This document shows positions 18,277-26,287 of a stretch of DNA of 64,000 bases, piece after piece. Each line of letters starts with the position of its first letter. Positions within the stretch are counted from its first letter, which is position 1. The DNA comes from Sphingomonadales bacterium UBA2683 (GTDB taxonomy: Bacteria; Pseudomonadota; Alphaproteobacteria; Sphingomonadales; Sphingomonadaceae): assembly GCA_002354635.1 (NCBI GenBank), contig DELZ01000002.1, positions 186,001 through 250,000 of the forward strand, written 5' to 3'. Made by a program: the position numbers and the translations under genes. The notes beneath the pieces are model-generated. The model searched no databases. It worked only from the letters and a program-made list of their open reading frames with translations, and had not been told where the DNA came from.

Positions 18277-18386
18277 TCCGGTGGACTGGTACCCGGACGA
18301 GGGGGTAGCGGTGCCGACAACAGGAATTTTGAACTGACAAGCGGCCCTGACCCGATTAGTCAGGGGCAGACAGATAATGATTGGGG

Positions 18387-19715
18387 ATGATGATGCGGAA
18401 ATATATGAAATTGGGTTTGCTGGCAGCGGCATCGATGCTGGCGGTTTCGCCGGCGCAGGCAGACGATCTGAACAAGGCGATCGCGGCCGACCTGCCATCG
18501 CTGATGGAAATCTATCGTGATCTGCACAGCAATCCCGAACTGAGCGGCGAGGAAGTCCGGACGGCAGCGAAACTGGCTGCCGAAGCGCGACGTCTCGGCT
18601 TTGATGTCACCGAAAAAGTGGGTGGCACCGGCGTGGTCGCGGTGATGAAAAATGGCGAGGGACCGACGGTGCTGCTGCGCGCCGATATGGACGGCCTGCC
18701 GCTCGAGGAAAAAACCGGACTGCCCTTTGCCTCGACGGTCAAGGCCAAGACCCGGCAGGGCAATGACACCTTTGTGATGCACGCATGCGGTCATGACACG
18801 CATATGACCGGATGGGTGGCGACCGCCCGGCAACTGGCCGCGCGCAAGGACGAATGGGCCGGGACGCTGGTGATGATCCTGCAGCCGGCAGAAGAGACGG
18901 GCGAGGGCGCTCTGGCGATGATCGAGGACGGTCTCTACAGCCGCTTCCCGAAGCCCGACTATGCGCTGGCCTTTCATGATGCAGCCGGTGCGCCGGCGGG
19001 ATATATCGGCTATGCACCGGGTTATGCGCTGGCCAATGTCGACAGCGTCGATATCCAGGTGAAGGGGGTCGGCGGCCATGGCGCCTATCCGCACACCACC
19101 AAGGATCCGGTGGTGCTGGCCAGCCGCATTGTCGGGGCTCTGCAGACCCTGGTCAGCCGCGAAATCGATCCACAGGATCCGGCGGTGGTGACCGTCGGCA
19201 GCTTCCAGGCCGGTTCCAAGCATAATATCATTTCCGACGAGGCGCTGCTGCTGATCACGGTGCGCAGCTATGGCGACGAAACCCGGGCCAAGCTGCTCGA
19301 CGGAATCAAGCGGATTGCGCGCGGTGAAGCGATCACAGCGGGCATGCCGGAGGACCGGATGCCGGTGGTGACGGTGCGCGACGCGGAGTTCACGCCGGCT
19401 ACCTATAACAGCCCGGAATTTTCCGTGGAAATGGCCCGGCTCTTCGAAACCCGCTTCGGCAAGGAACGGGTGGTGCAGTCGAAACCGGTGATGGGCGGAG
19501 AGGATTTCAGCCGCTATCGCCGCGCCGACGAGAATATCAAGAGCATGATCTTCTGGGTCGGCGGGGTGCCGATGGCGGAATATCAGAAATCACAGACCGA
19601 AGGCACGAAGCTGCCGTCACTGCACAGCCCGTTCTGGGCACCGGATGCGGAAAAGGTCATCATGACGGGGGCCGAAGCGCTGACCGCTGCCACGCTGAAT
19701 ATCATGAAGAAATAG
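18387..19715 (+). CDS. Exported M20 family amidohydrolase
   Basis: Periplasmic metal-dependent hydrolase of the M20 (aminoacylase/hippuricase-like, AbgB) family, about 440 residues. Several in-frame ATGs (18387, 18390, 18393) precede a signal peptide cut near SPAQADD; the exact start is unsettled. Metal and catalytic motifs are intact: LLRADMDGLPL, HACGHDTHM, QPAEETGEGA, MGGEDFSRY. The internal dimerisation domain (VKGVGGHGAYPHTTKDPV) is normal. The next gene begins directly after its stop, suggesting co-transcription. Substrate not predictable (N-acyl amino acids or peptides). Confidence 0.9.
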   Translation: MMMRKYMKLGLLAAASMLAVSPAQADDLNKAIAADLPSLMEIYRDLHSNPELSGEEVRTAAKLAAEARRLGFDVTEKVGGTGVVAVMKNGEGPTVLLRADMDGLPLEEKTGLPFASTVKAKTRQGNDTFVMHACGHDTHMTGWVATARQLAARKDEWAGTLVMILQPAEETGEGALAMIEDGLYSRFPKPDYALAFHDAAGAPAGYIGYAPGYALANVDSVDIQVKGVGGHGAYPHTTKDPVVLASRIVGALQTLVSREIDPQDPAVVTVGSFQAGSKHNIISDEALLLITVRSYGDETRAKLLDGIKRIARGEAITAGMPEDRMPVVTVRDAEFTPATYNSPEFSVEMARLFETRFGKERVVQSKPVMGGEDFSRYRRADENIKSMIFWVGGVPMAEYQKSQTEGTKLPSLHSPFWAPDAEKVIMTGAEALTAATLNIMKK

Positions 19716-20084
19716 ATGGGCTGGCTGGGATGTCTCCGGGTGGTGCTGCTGTTGCCGGGGACGGCAATGGCTGCGCCGCAGGTGCCAGATATCGATCCGT
19801 CCTTTTTTGAAGGGCGCTGGTCGATGCAGGATGAAGCGTGCAGTGCGCCGACCAACTGGACGATGATTCCGGGCGGGAACTTTGTTTCCGAAGATCTGAC
19901 CGGCACATGGGAATGGGGCGAGGGAGAGCTGCTGTTGCGGCTTGACGACCAGGCCATCGACGAAGAAACCGGGGAAGCTGGCGGACGTTTCCGTCTGAAT
20001 GGGCCAGTACGCGTCATAGGCAGGGACCGTTTTGAACTGGCGATCCAGCCGGAGGTCTATCGGTTCCGGCGCTGTCCTGACTAA
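19716..20084 (+). CDS. Small exported protein of unknown function
   Basis: 122 residues with an N-terminal signal peptide (WLGCLRVVLLLPGTAMAAPQ). The mature part reads like a small beta-barrel: FFEGRWSMQDEAC, TWEWGEGELLLRL, GRFRLNGPVRVIGRDRFEL, with two cysteines (one near the start, one four residues from the end) that could pair. The ATG starts on the base after the M20 stop, so it is probably translated as the second gene of that operon. No characterised family recognised. Confidence 0.65.
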   Translation: MGWLGCLRVVLLLPGTAMAAPQVPDIDPSFFEGRWSMQDEACSAPTNWTMIPGGNFVSEDLTGTWEWGEGELLLRLDDQAIDEETGEAGGRFRLNGPVRVIGRDRFELAIQPEVYRFRRCPD

Positions 20085-20091
20085 TAATCGC

Positions 20092-20112
20092 TATTGCGAA
20101 TAAATCGCAATA
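20092..20112. promoter_or_regulatory. Inverted repeat upstream of the rubrerythrin cassette
   Basis: Perfect 8-bp arms TATTGCGA (20092-20099) and TCGCAATA (20105-20112) with a 5-nt spacer, 8 bp after the preceding stop codon and 132 bp upstream of the rubrerythrin start. There is no T-run, so an operator is as likely as a terminator. The regulator is unknown. Confidence 0.4.
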
Positions 20113-20243
20113 TATTAATCGATTATTCCGATCGTAAACCATCAAAAAATTAGATGGAGTGCGCGCGCGTCGGGGGTTAACACCCTGCCAATCCGATTCT
20201 TGAAATCGGTATCTAGTTCAACCATCCGAAAATGGAGAAGATT

Positions 20244-20663
20244 ATGGGACTTGCTGGAAGCAAAACTGAACAGAATTTGAAAGACGCCTTTGCCGGGGAA
20301 AGCCAGGCCAACCGCCGGTACCTCTATTTCGCCCAGAAGGCCGATATCGAAGGCTATAACGATGTTGCAGCCGTTTTCCGGTCGACCGCCGAAGGCGAAA
20401 CCGGCCACGCCCATGGTCATCTCGAATTTCTCGAAGAAGTCGGCGATCCGGCTACCGGTGAACCGATCGGTGCCACCGCTGACAACCTGAAATCGGCAAT
20501 TGCGGGCGAGACCCACGAATATACCGATATGTATCCGGGCATGGCGAAGTCGGCCCGCGAAGAAGGCTTTGACGAAATTGCCGACTGGTTCGAAACGCTT
20601 GCAAAAGCGGAAAAGAGCCATGCTGGCAAATTCCAGAAAACGCTGGAATCGATGGACGCCTAA
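20244..20663 (+). CDS. Rubrerythrin family protein (diiron erythrin domain)
   Basis: 139-residue ferritin-like protein with the diiron site of rubrerythrin: Glu19, Glu52-x-x-His55, Glu89/92 region and Glu123-x-x-His126. The C-terminal rubredoxin domain of classical rubrerythrins is absent, so electrons must come from another protein. Start at ATG 20244 because GGAGAA sits correctly upstream; the ATG at 20232 is less well placed. It leads a three-gene set with a CCG-type Fe-S protein and DUF3501. Rubrerythrins reduce hydrogen peroxide; the Fe-S neighbour is the natural candidate donor (inference). Confidence 0.92.
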   Translation: MGLAGSKTEQNLKDAFAGESQANRRYLYFAQKADIEGYNDVAAVFRSTAEGETGHAHGHLEFLEEVGDPATGEPIGATADNLKSAIAGETHEYTDMYPGMAKSAREEGFDEIADWFETLAKAEKSHAGKFQKTLESMDA

Positions 20664-20770
20664 ACCGTTCATCTATTGGATTGTGCCGCCGCCGCCTCCC
20701 TCCTCCCAATGGGCGGCGGCGCAATCTTCATAACCAAAGATTCCGTCCCCCGGACGACAGGGAAAACATC

Positions 20771-22102
20771 ATGACTGAAGGCAGTTTGGGCGCGCCGACG
20801 CGGCATCCGATCGCATGGCAGGACGAATCCTATTATGACGAGGAAGCGCTGGACGAGGAACTGCGCCGCGTTTTCGACATTTGCCACGGCTGCCGCCGCT
20901 GCTTCAACCTGTGCGACAGTTTTCCGCAGCTGTTCGACATGATCGACGAAAGCCCCAACGAGGAGGTGGAGGACCTGAGCACCGGCGATATCAAGAAGGT
21001 TGTCGATGCCTGCACGCTCTGTGACATGTGCTTCATGGTCAAATGCCCCTATGTGCCGCCGCATGAATTTGATCTCGATTTCCCCCATCTTATGCTGCGC
21101 CACCGGGCGACCCAGAACCGCAAGGGCAAGACCGGATTTGTCGACAAGCAACTTGCCGAAATGGATCGCAATGCTGTTGTGGCCGGCTCTGTTTCGGGGC
21201 TGGCCAACTGGGCGACCAAGCCGGACAACGGGTTCACCCGCGGGCTGCTGCAGGGCGTCGCCGGGATCGACAAGCGCGCCCATCTGCCGGAATTTGAAGA
21301 GGTGCCGCTGACCCACAAGCATGTCGGCCATGGCCCGGTCGCCAATGCGGACGCGCCGGCCTTCGGGCGCAAGGCGGCAATCTACGCGACCTGCTACGGC
21401 AATTTCAACGACCAGACCGCGGGCCAGGCGGCGCTGGCCGTGCTGTCGCACAATGGCGTGCAGACGCGCGTCGAATATCCCGGCTGCTGCGGCATGCCGA
21501 AACTGGAAAACGGCGACCTGCCAGCGGTGGCATCCTCCGCCGAGCAGGTTGCCGCCTTCTTTGAACCGATCATCGACGACGGCTTTGACATCGTCGCACT
21601 CACCCCGAGCTGCGCTCTGATGATGAAGTTCGAATGGCCGTTGATCCTGCCCGACAATGCGGCGGTGAAGAAGCTGGCGAGGGCAACTCGCGATCTCAGC
21701 GAATATGTCGTCGAGATCGCCAAGGACAAGGGGTTGATGGAGATCTCTCCGATGAACGCCAGGATCGGCATCCATTTTGCCTGCCACAGCCGCGCCCAGA
21801 ACATGGGGCCGAAGGCGATGGAAATGCTGAAGCTGATTCCGGAAGCGACCCCTACGATCACCGAACGCTGTTCCGGTCACGGCGGAAAATGGGGTATTTT
21901 CAAGGAAAATTTCGACAAGGCGGTCAAGGTCGGCCGCCCCGCTGCACGGGCGGTTTCAAAAGGCGATCCCGATTATATGGTCAGCGAATGCCCGCTGGCC
22001 GGGCCACATCTCAGGCAGATCATGGAGAGTGGCGGGCAGGCGAACCTGCCGGAGCGGATCGGTCACCCGATTGAATTGCTCGCCAAGGCCTACGGACTTT
22101 GA
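20771..22102 (+). CDS. Heterodisulfide-reductase/GlpC-like iron-sulfur protein
   Basis: 443 residues. Two ferredoxin-type 4Fe-4S motifs near the N-terminus (CHGCRRCFNLC and CTLCDMCFMVKC) and two cysteine-rich domains in the C-terminal half (YPGCCGMPKLEN; a second with CSGHGGKWG). This is the architecture of GlpC and HdrB/D-like electron-transfer proteins. There is no glpA/glpB partner here; instead rubrerythrin lies upstream and DUF3501 downstream, an arrangement I know from other proteobacteria. A role as electron donor or relay for peroxide reduction by the rubrerythrin is an inference. Start ATG 20771 after AGGGAAAA. Confidence 0.9.
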   Translation: MTEGSLGAPTRHPIAWQDESYYDEEALDEELRRVFDICHGCRRCFNLCDSFPQLFDMIDESPNEEVEDLSTGDIKKVVDACTLCDMCFMVKCPYVPPHEFDLDFPHLMLRHRATQNRKGKTGFVDKQLAEMDRNAVVAGSVSGLANWATKPDNGFTRGLLQGVAGIDKRAHLPEFEEVPLTHKHVGHGPVANADAPAFGRKAAIYATCYGNFNDQTAGQAALAVLSHNGVQTRVEYPGCCGMPKLENGDLPAVASSAEQVAAFFEPIIDDGFDIVALTPSCALMMKFEWPLILPDNAAVKKLARATRDLSEYVVEIAKDKGLMEISPMNARIGIHFACHSRAQNMGPKAMEMLKLIPEATPTITERCSGHGGKWGIFKENFDKAVKVGRPAARAVSKGDPDYMVSECPLAGPHLRQIMESGGQANLPERIGHPIELLAKAYGL

Positions 22103-22167
22103 CGATGAGCCATATGTAACCCTTATCGCCTCGCCGAACATGCAAATCAAATTTTGAGGACCAAGAT

Positions 22168-22761
22168 ATGCCCCGCGATACCCATGAAATCACCCGGGAT
22201 GATATCATCTTGCTGCAGGACTATGAATCGATCCGCAAGGACAAGCGGCAGGAATCGATCCTGCGCAAGAAGTTCCGGCGGATCGCGATCGGTCCCTATG
22301 CCACGATCCAGTTCGAAAGCTGGGAAAGCATGTGGCTGCAAATCCAGGAAATGCTGCGCATCGAAAAAGGTGGCGAGGAACAGCTGACCGACGAGTTGGC
22401 GGCCTACAATCCGATGGTGCCCAACGGGTCGGAATTTACCGGGACCCTGATGTTCGAAATCGACGAGGAAGAACGGCGCACGGCTTTCCTGAAGACGCTG
22501 GGCGGCGTCGACCGGCATATCCATCTGGTCATCGGCGGCGAAATGGTGACGGCGGAACCGGAGCAGGATATCGACCGCACCCGTGCCGACGGCAAGGCAA
22601 GCGCGGTACAATTTGTCCATTTCCCGCTGACCGGCGAGCAGGCCCGGATATGGAAAAGCATGGAAGGGCAGGTGATGGTCCAGATTGACCATCCCAACTA
22701 TGGCCATGCCGCGATCATCAGCGACGAATGCCGCCGCGATATGGCCCGCGATCTCGATTAG
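22168..22761 (+). CDS. DUF3501 family protein
   Basis: 197-residue soluble protein of the DUF3501 family, which typically accompanies rubrerythrin and CCG-domain Fe-S proteins. Visible landmarks: ITRDDIILLQDYESIR at the start, VGPYATIQFES-like GPYATIQFESWESMW, MLRIEKGGEEQLTDELAAYNPMVPNG, and FPLTGEQARIWKS near the end. No cysteine motif or catalytic signature is visible and the function is unknown. ATG at 22168 follows GAGGAC. Its stop overlaps the stop of the convergent next gene by a few bases. Confidence 0.9.
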   Translation: MPRDTHEITRDDIILLQDYESIRKDKRQESILRKKFRRIAIGPYATIQFESWESMWLQIQEMLRIEKGGEEQLTDELAAYNPMVPNGSEFTGTLMFEIDEEERRTAFLKTLGGVDRHIHLVIGGEMVTAEPEQDIDRTRADGKASAVQFVHFPLTGEQARIWKSMEGQVMVQIDHPNYGHAAIISDECRRDMARDLD

Positions 22762-23183
22762 TCGTCGATGGCGTTAACCGGATTGTCGGTTTTGAAAACA
22801 ATCGGATTCTCGAGGCTGCCCAATGCTCCCGGTCGGGGGCTGTTTGGAGAAGGCCGGGTCGCGACCTTGGGTGCGGCTGTGCTTGCCGATCCGCTATTGT
22901 CCGCTTGCTCCTGGCGGTTGGCGCCCCCGTCTTCATCTGAGGATTTTTCATCGTTCTGGTCGTCGAGCAGCGTCATCGGCTCTCCGAAAACGAAGCTCTC
23001 GTCCTCGGTTTCTTCCTCTTCATCGTCATAGCCCCAGCCGTCATCCGAAGTCTGGGTGGCCGGTTTCGCCGGTTCCCGCACCGGGGCTGCGACTTGTTCT
23101 GCTTCCGGAGCCTTGTCCGCAGGCGCGATAAAATAGATCAGCAACCCGGTGGACGCGACAAACAGGATGGATTCTTTGAGCAT
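22758..23183 (-). CDS. Membrane-anchored acidic low-complexity protein
   Basis: 141 residues: a short N-terminal hydrophobic helix (SILFVASTGLLIYFIAPA) serving as an uncleaved anchor or signal, then a disordered tail very rich in Glu, Asp, Ser and Pro (DDEEEETEDESF), ending with SLENPIVFKTDNPVNAIDD. No domain recognised. Upstream, at 23233-23249, lies a TTAA-N7-TTAC element resembling a CtrA site. Its stop codon overlaps that of the convergent DUF3501 gene (22758-22761). Coding status is supported by composition and the clean N-terminal helix; function unknown. Confidence 0.65.
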   Translation of the reverse strand: MLKESILFVASTGLLIYFIAPADKAPEAEQVAAPVREPAKPATQTSDDGWGYDDEEEETEDESFVFGEPMTLLDDQNDEKSSDEDGGANRQEQADNSGSASTAAPKVATRPSPNSPRPGALGSLENPIVFKTDNPVNAIDD

Positions 23184-23232
23184 AGCGGAGCACCAGTTTC
23201 TTTCTAATTTCCGGCCTGAAATAGACGAGCGC

Positions 23233-23249
23233 GGTTAAGAAACATTTAC
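23233..23249. promoter_or_regulatory. Candidate CtrA box (TTAA-N7-TTAC)
   Basis: GGTTAAGAAACATTTAC, 50-66 bp upstream of the start of the membrane-anchored acidic protein. It contains TTAA-N7-TTAC, one base off the TTAA-N7-TTAA consensus known for CtrA in alphaproteobacteria, and differs at only two positions from an element at 56971-56987 placed similarly before another envelope gene. CtrA itself is encoded in this window. Confidence 0.5.
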
Positions 23250-23318
23250 TCGGCCGGACCGGACCGCCGGTTCTGTTCCGGGTCAAGGGAGCTTCCGGAT
23301 CAAATCAGCTTGAAATCT

Positions 23319-23334
23319 TGTAAATAAATTTACA
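23319..23334. promoter_or_regulatory. Operator-like inverted repeat before the ScfR-type regulator
   Basis: Perfect 7-bp inverted repeat TGTAAAT and ATTTACA with a 2-nt spacer, ending 10 bp before the regulator's start codon. Binding here would block transcription or translation start, so autoregulation by the XRE-type protein is likely. A related GTAAA-N-TTTAC palindrome occurs at 24829-24839. Confidence 0.55.
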
Positions 23335-23344
23335 TAGCTGCGAC

Positions 23345-24736
23345 ATGACAAGTCAGAAACTCTTTGCCGGAGCCGCGATCAAGCGGCTGCGTCGCAGCGC
23401 CGGCATGACCCAGGTGGCGCTGGCCGAGGCACTGGACATTTCACCCAGCTACCTTAACCTTATCGAACGGAACCAGCGCCCGCTGAGCGCCCGCTTGATG
23501 CTGTTGCTGGCGGAAAGGTTCGACTTTGACCCCCGGCAACTGATCGCGGCGGTTCCCGGCGGCGGGGTTGATGCGATCCGGCAGCGGCTGGCAGACCCCC
23601 TGTTCGAAGACCTGTCCGTTGATCGGGCCGAACTGGAAGAATGGCTGATCGCGTCGCCCAATACGGCCGAAGCCTTTGTCCGTCTTTTTGACAACCGCAA
23701 GGCTGATGGCGAGTCAGGGGAAAGCGGCGCACCGGATCCGATCCAGGCCGTCCGCCGCGAGATCGAGCGCTGGCGCAACCATTTTGCCGATCTCGACAGC
23801 ATGGCCGAGCAACTTGCCGACGAACTTCGCCTGGGGGCCGGCGACCTTTATGGGGCAATCGCCGAACGGCTGCGTGTCAAACATCAGCTGATCATCCGCA
23901 TTTTGCCGGAAACCGTGCTGCCGGACAAGCTGCGCCGTCTGGATCTTCATGCACGGCAGTTACAGCTTTCGGAAATGCTGGACCCGGCCTCGCGTACCTT
24001 TCAGGCAGCGCTGTTGCTTGGGCAGATCGAGGCGAAGGGAGAAATTGACGCGCTGGCTGCAGGCGGGAAATTTACCGACCGTGCCGCCGAAAAACTGTTC
24101 CGACGTCACCTGTCGGGCTATTTTGCCGCGGCCTTGATGATGCCCTACGAACGGTTTCTGAAGGCATGCGAGCAGAGCGGGTACCGGATCCAGCTGCTCC
24201 AGCGGCGGTTTGGTGCGGGCTTTGAACAGATTGCGCACCGGCTGACGACATTGCAACGTGTCGGATCGCGGGGCTTGCCGTTTTTCATGGTTCGTATCGA
24301 CCGGTCCGGGATGATCTCCAAGCGCTATGCCGGTGCCAGCAACGCGCCGCTGGTGGAAAGCGCACATCGCTGTCCGCTTTGGGATATTCACCGGGTGTTC
24401 GAACAACCGGCAGAAATCCATTCGCAACTGGTCGCTCTCGAAGACGGTTCAGCCTGGTTCACCCTGTCCCGCGCGGTGCAGGGGATAGGCTCCGGTGCAG
24501 GCGGTTATACACCGGCCTTCGCAATCGGCCTGGGCGTTTCCGCCGATGTTGCTTCGGTGCTGCACGATGCGCGCGGCAAGGATCTGGATATCGAGCGCGC
24601 GGATCCGATCGGACTGGGCTGCCCGGCCTGTACACGGCCCCAATGTTCCCAGCGCTCCGCACCGCCGCGAAGCCGGGCGCTGAAATTTGATGATCGGGAA
24701 CGCGGATTGACGCCGTTCGACTTCGTCAGCGACTAG
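23345..24736 (+). CDS. XRE/short-chain fatty acyl regulator (ScfR) family transcription factor
   Basis: 463 residues. Residues about 8-65 form an XRE helix-turn-helix (IKRLRRSAGMTQVALAEALDIS, then SYLNLIERNQRPLS). The middle has a degenerate IrrE-like region, and the C-terminal third is the DUF2083 domain with conserved cysteines (LGCPACTRPQCSQR). This architecture belongs to ScfR regulators (RamB, PrpR/PccR relatives), which sense short-chain acyl-CoA and control acetate or propionate use. No such metabolic genes lie next to it; the downstream gene is an EPS sugar transferase whose promoter carries a related palindrome. The start at 23345 lacks a clear ribosome site and abuts an operator-like repeat. 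Confidence 0.88.
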   Translation: MTSQKLFAGAAIKRLRRSAGMTQVALAEALDISPSYLNLIERNQRPLSARLMLLLAERFDFDPRQLIAAVPGGGVDAIRQRLADPLFEDLSVDRAELEEWLIASPNTAEAFVRLFDNRKADGESGESGAPDPIQAVRREIERWRNHFADLDSMAEQLADELRLGAGDLYGAIAERLRVKHQLIIRILPETVLPDKLRRLDLHARQLQLSEMLDPASRTFQAALLLGQIEAKGEIDALAAGGKFTDRAAEKLFRRHLSGYFAAALMMPYERFLKACEQSGYRIQLLQRRFGAGFEQIAHRLTTLQRVGSRGLPFFMVRIDRSGMISKRYAGASNAPLVESAHRCPLWDIHRVFEQPAEIHSQLVALEDGSAWFTLSRAVQGIGSGAGGYTPAFAIGLGVSADVASVLHDARGKDLDIERADPIGLGCPACTRPQCSQRSAPPRSRALKFDDRERGLTPFDFVSD

Positions 24737-24828
24737 ACCGGAGCGGCGGAACAGCTGCACTGCCGCGTAAAAACTGTCGGCATATTGAACATTTTCGCGA
24801 AATCGACTGATTTTGCGTAATTTGATTT

Positions 24829-24839
24829 GTAAAATTTAC
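24829..24839. promoter_or_regulatory. Palindrome GTAAA-A-TTTAC upstream of the EPS transferase gene
   Basis: An 11-bp palindrome preceded by TTT, 59 bp before the chosen start of the sugar-phosphate transferase gene. Its half-sites match those of the inverted repeat in front of the neighbouring ScfR-type regulator, with different spacing, so the regulator may bind both (inference). Confidence 0.4.
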
Positions 24840-24897
24840 CGACAGATAACCAATTTTCCTTATGGCTCATAGAGACAGAGGAAAGATCGCGCGCCTT

Positions 24898-26286
24898 ATG
24901 ATCCGATTATTCAAACATTATATTCCCTATCCGGTGCTGTTACTGGGCCTGATCGACTTTCTGCTGTTGCTGATGGCAGCGGAAGCGGGCTGGATATTCC
25001 GCGCGCTGCAGATCAACATGGACGTAGGGTCGATCGCCGACCGTCCCGGCCCGATTTTCAGCTTTGCCCTTGCCTTGCAACTGGCGCTGATCGCTGTGGG
25101 TATTTACGGCCCCGAAGCCTTGCAATCCTTGCGCTTTGCCGCTGCCCGGATTCTGGTTGCAATCTCTCTGGGTGTTATTTTTCTGGCGCTAATGTCCTTC
25201 GCGATGCCGGGTGTCACGCTCTGGCGCTCCAATTCTCTGTACGCGATGGTCCTGGCCATTCTGTTCCTGATGGTGATCCGGATGTTGCTCGGTACCATGC
25301 TGGACAGTGATATTTTCAAGCGGCGCCTTTTGGTACTCGGGGCTGGTGCACGCGCCGGCCGGATTGCACAGCTGGAAAAGCGGCAGGAGAGCGGTTTCAT
25401 CATTGCCGGCTACGTCGACATGAACGAAGGCCCGAGCCTGATTGACAGCGCTGTCCGGCGTCAGGATATTGACAATTTGCCGCAACATGTGATCGATCTG
25501 GCGGTCAGCGAGGTTGTGCTGGCGCTCGAGGAGCGGCGCAATTCTCTGCCGGTAGCCGACCTGCTCACGATCAAGACAACCGGTGTTCACGTCAATGAAC
25601 TGTCCAGCTTTCTCGAACGCGAAACCGGACGTGTCGATCTCGACAGCGTGAACCCGAGCTGGTTCATCTTTTCAGACGGATTTTCATCGGGAAGGCGGCT
25701 GTCCACCCTGTTCAAGCGGGGTTTTGACATATTTCTCAGTTTCCTGTTGCTGGTTTTGACCGGACCGGTAATTCTGGTCTTTGCGCTGCTCATCAAGCTG
25801 GAAAGCCGCGGTGATTCCTTTTTCAAGCAGGAACGGGTCGGGCTTTACGGCCAGACGTTCAAGATACTCAAGCTGCGCTCCATGCGTTCCGATGCCGAGA
25901 TCGGGGGCGAGGCGATCTGGGCGACCGAGAATGATCCGCGGATTACCCGGATCGGCCGTTTCATCCGCAAGGTCCGGATTGACGAGCTGCCGCAGGCCTG
26001 GAGCGTGTTGAAAGGCGAGATGAGTTTTGTCGGCCCTCGTCCGGAACGGCCGCAGTTCGTCAATGATCTGCAAACCAAGATGCCCTTTTATCCAGAGCGT
26101 CATATCGTCAAGCCGGGTATCACCGGCTGGGCACAGATCAACTATCCCTACGGGGCATCGACCGAAGATGCCCGGCACAAGCTGGAATATGATCTCTATT
26201 ATGCCAAAAATTACACGCCTTTTCTGGACCTGCTGATCATCCTGCAGACCATACGCGTGATATTATGGCCTGAAGGAGCGCGCTGA
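24898..26286 (+). CDS. XrtA/PEP-CTERM-associated sugar transferase (TIGR03013-like)
   Basis: Polyprenyl-phosphate sugar-1-phosphate transferase initiating exopolysaccharide repeat units at the inner membrane. Four N-terminal helices, a Rossmann-like CoA-binding middle (RRLLVLGAGARAGRI), a fifth helix (FLLLVLTGPVILVFALLIKLE), and the C-terminal catalytic domain with FFKQERVGLYGQTFKILKLRSM, IRKVRIDELPQ, SFVGPRPERPQF and KPGITGWAQINY. The Met at 24898 (MIRLFKHYIPY) matches the usual start of this subfamily; an in-frame ATG at 24862 would add 12 residues. Followed immediately by prsK, prsR and a TPR gene, the regulatory side of an XrtA/PEP-CTERM locus. Confidence 0.9.
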   Translation: MIRLFKHYIPYPVLLLGLIDFLLLLMAAEAGWIFRALQINMDVGSIADRPGPIFSFALALQLALIAVGIYGPEALQSLRFAAARILVAISLGVIFLALMSFAMPGVTLWRSNSLYAMVLAILFLMVIRMLLGTMLDSDIFKRRLLVLGAGARAGRIAQLEKRQESGFIIAGYVDMNEGPSLIDSAVRRQDIDNLPQHVIDLAVSEVVLALEERRNSLPVADLLTIKTTGVHVNELSSFLERETGRVDLDSVNPSWFIFSDGFSSGRRLSTLFKRGFDIFLSFLLLVLTGPVILVFALLIKLESRGDSFFKQERVGLYGQTFKILKLRSMRSDAEIGGEAIWATENDPRITRIGRFIRKVRIDELPQAWSVLKGEMSFVGPRPERPQFVNDLQTKMPFYPERHIVKPGITGWAQINYPYGASTEDARHKLEYDLYYAKNYTPFLDLLIILQTIRVILWPEGAR

Positions 26287-26287
26287 T

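Noticed and set aside
20681..20770. N-terminal extension of the Fe-S protein
   Set aside because: A good ribosome site and family start fit ATG 20771; the extension is Pro/Arg-rich noise.
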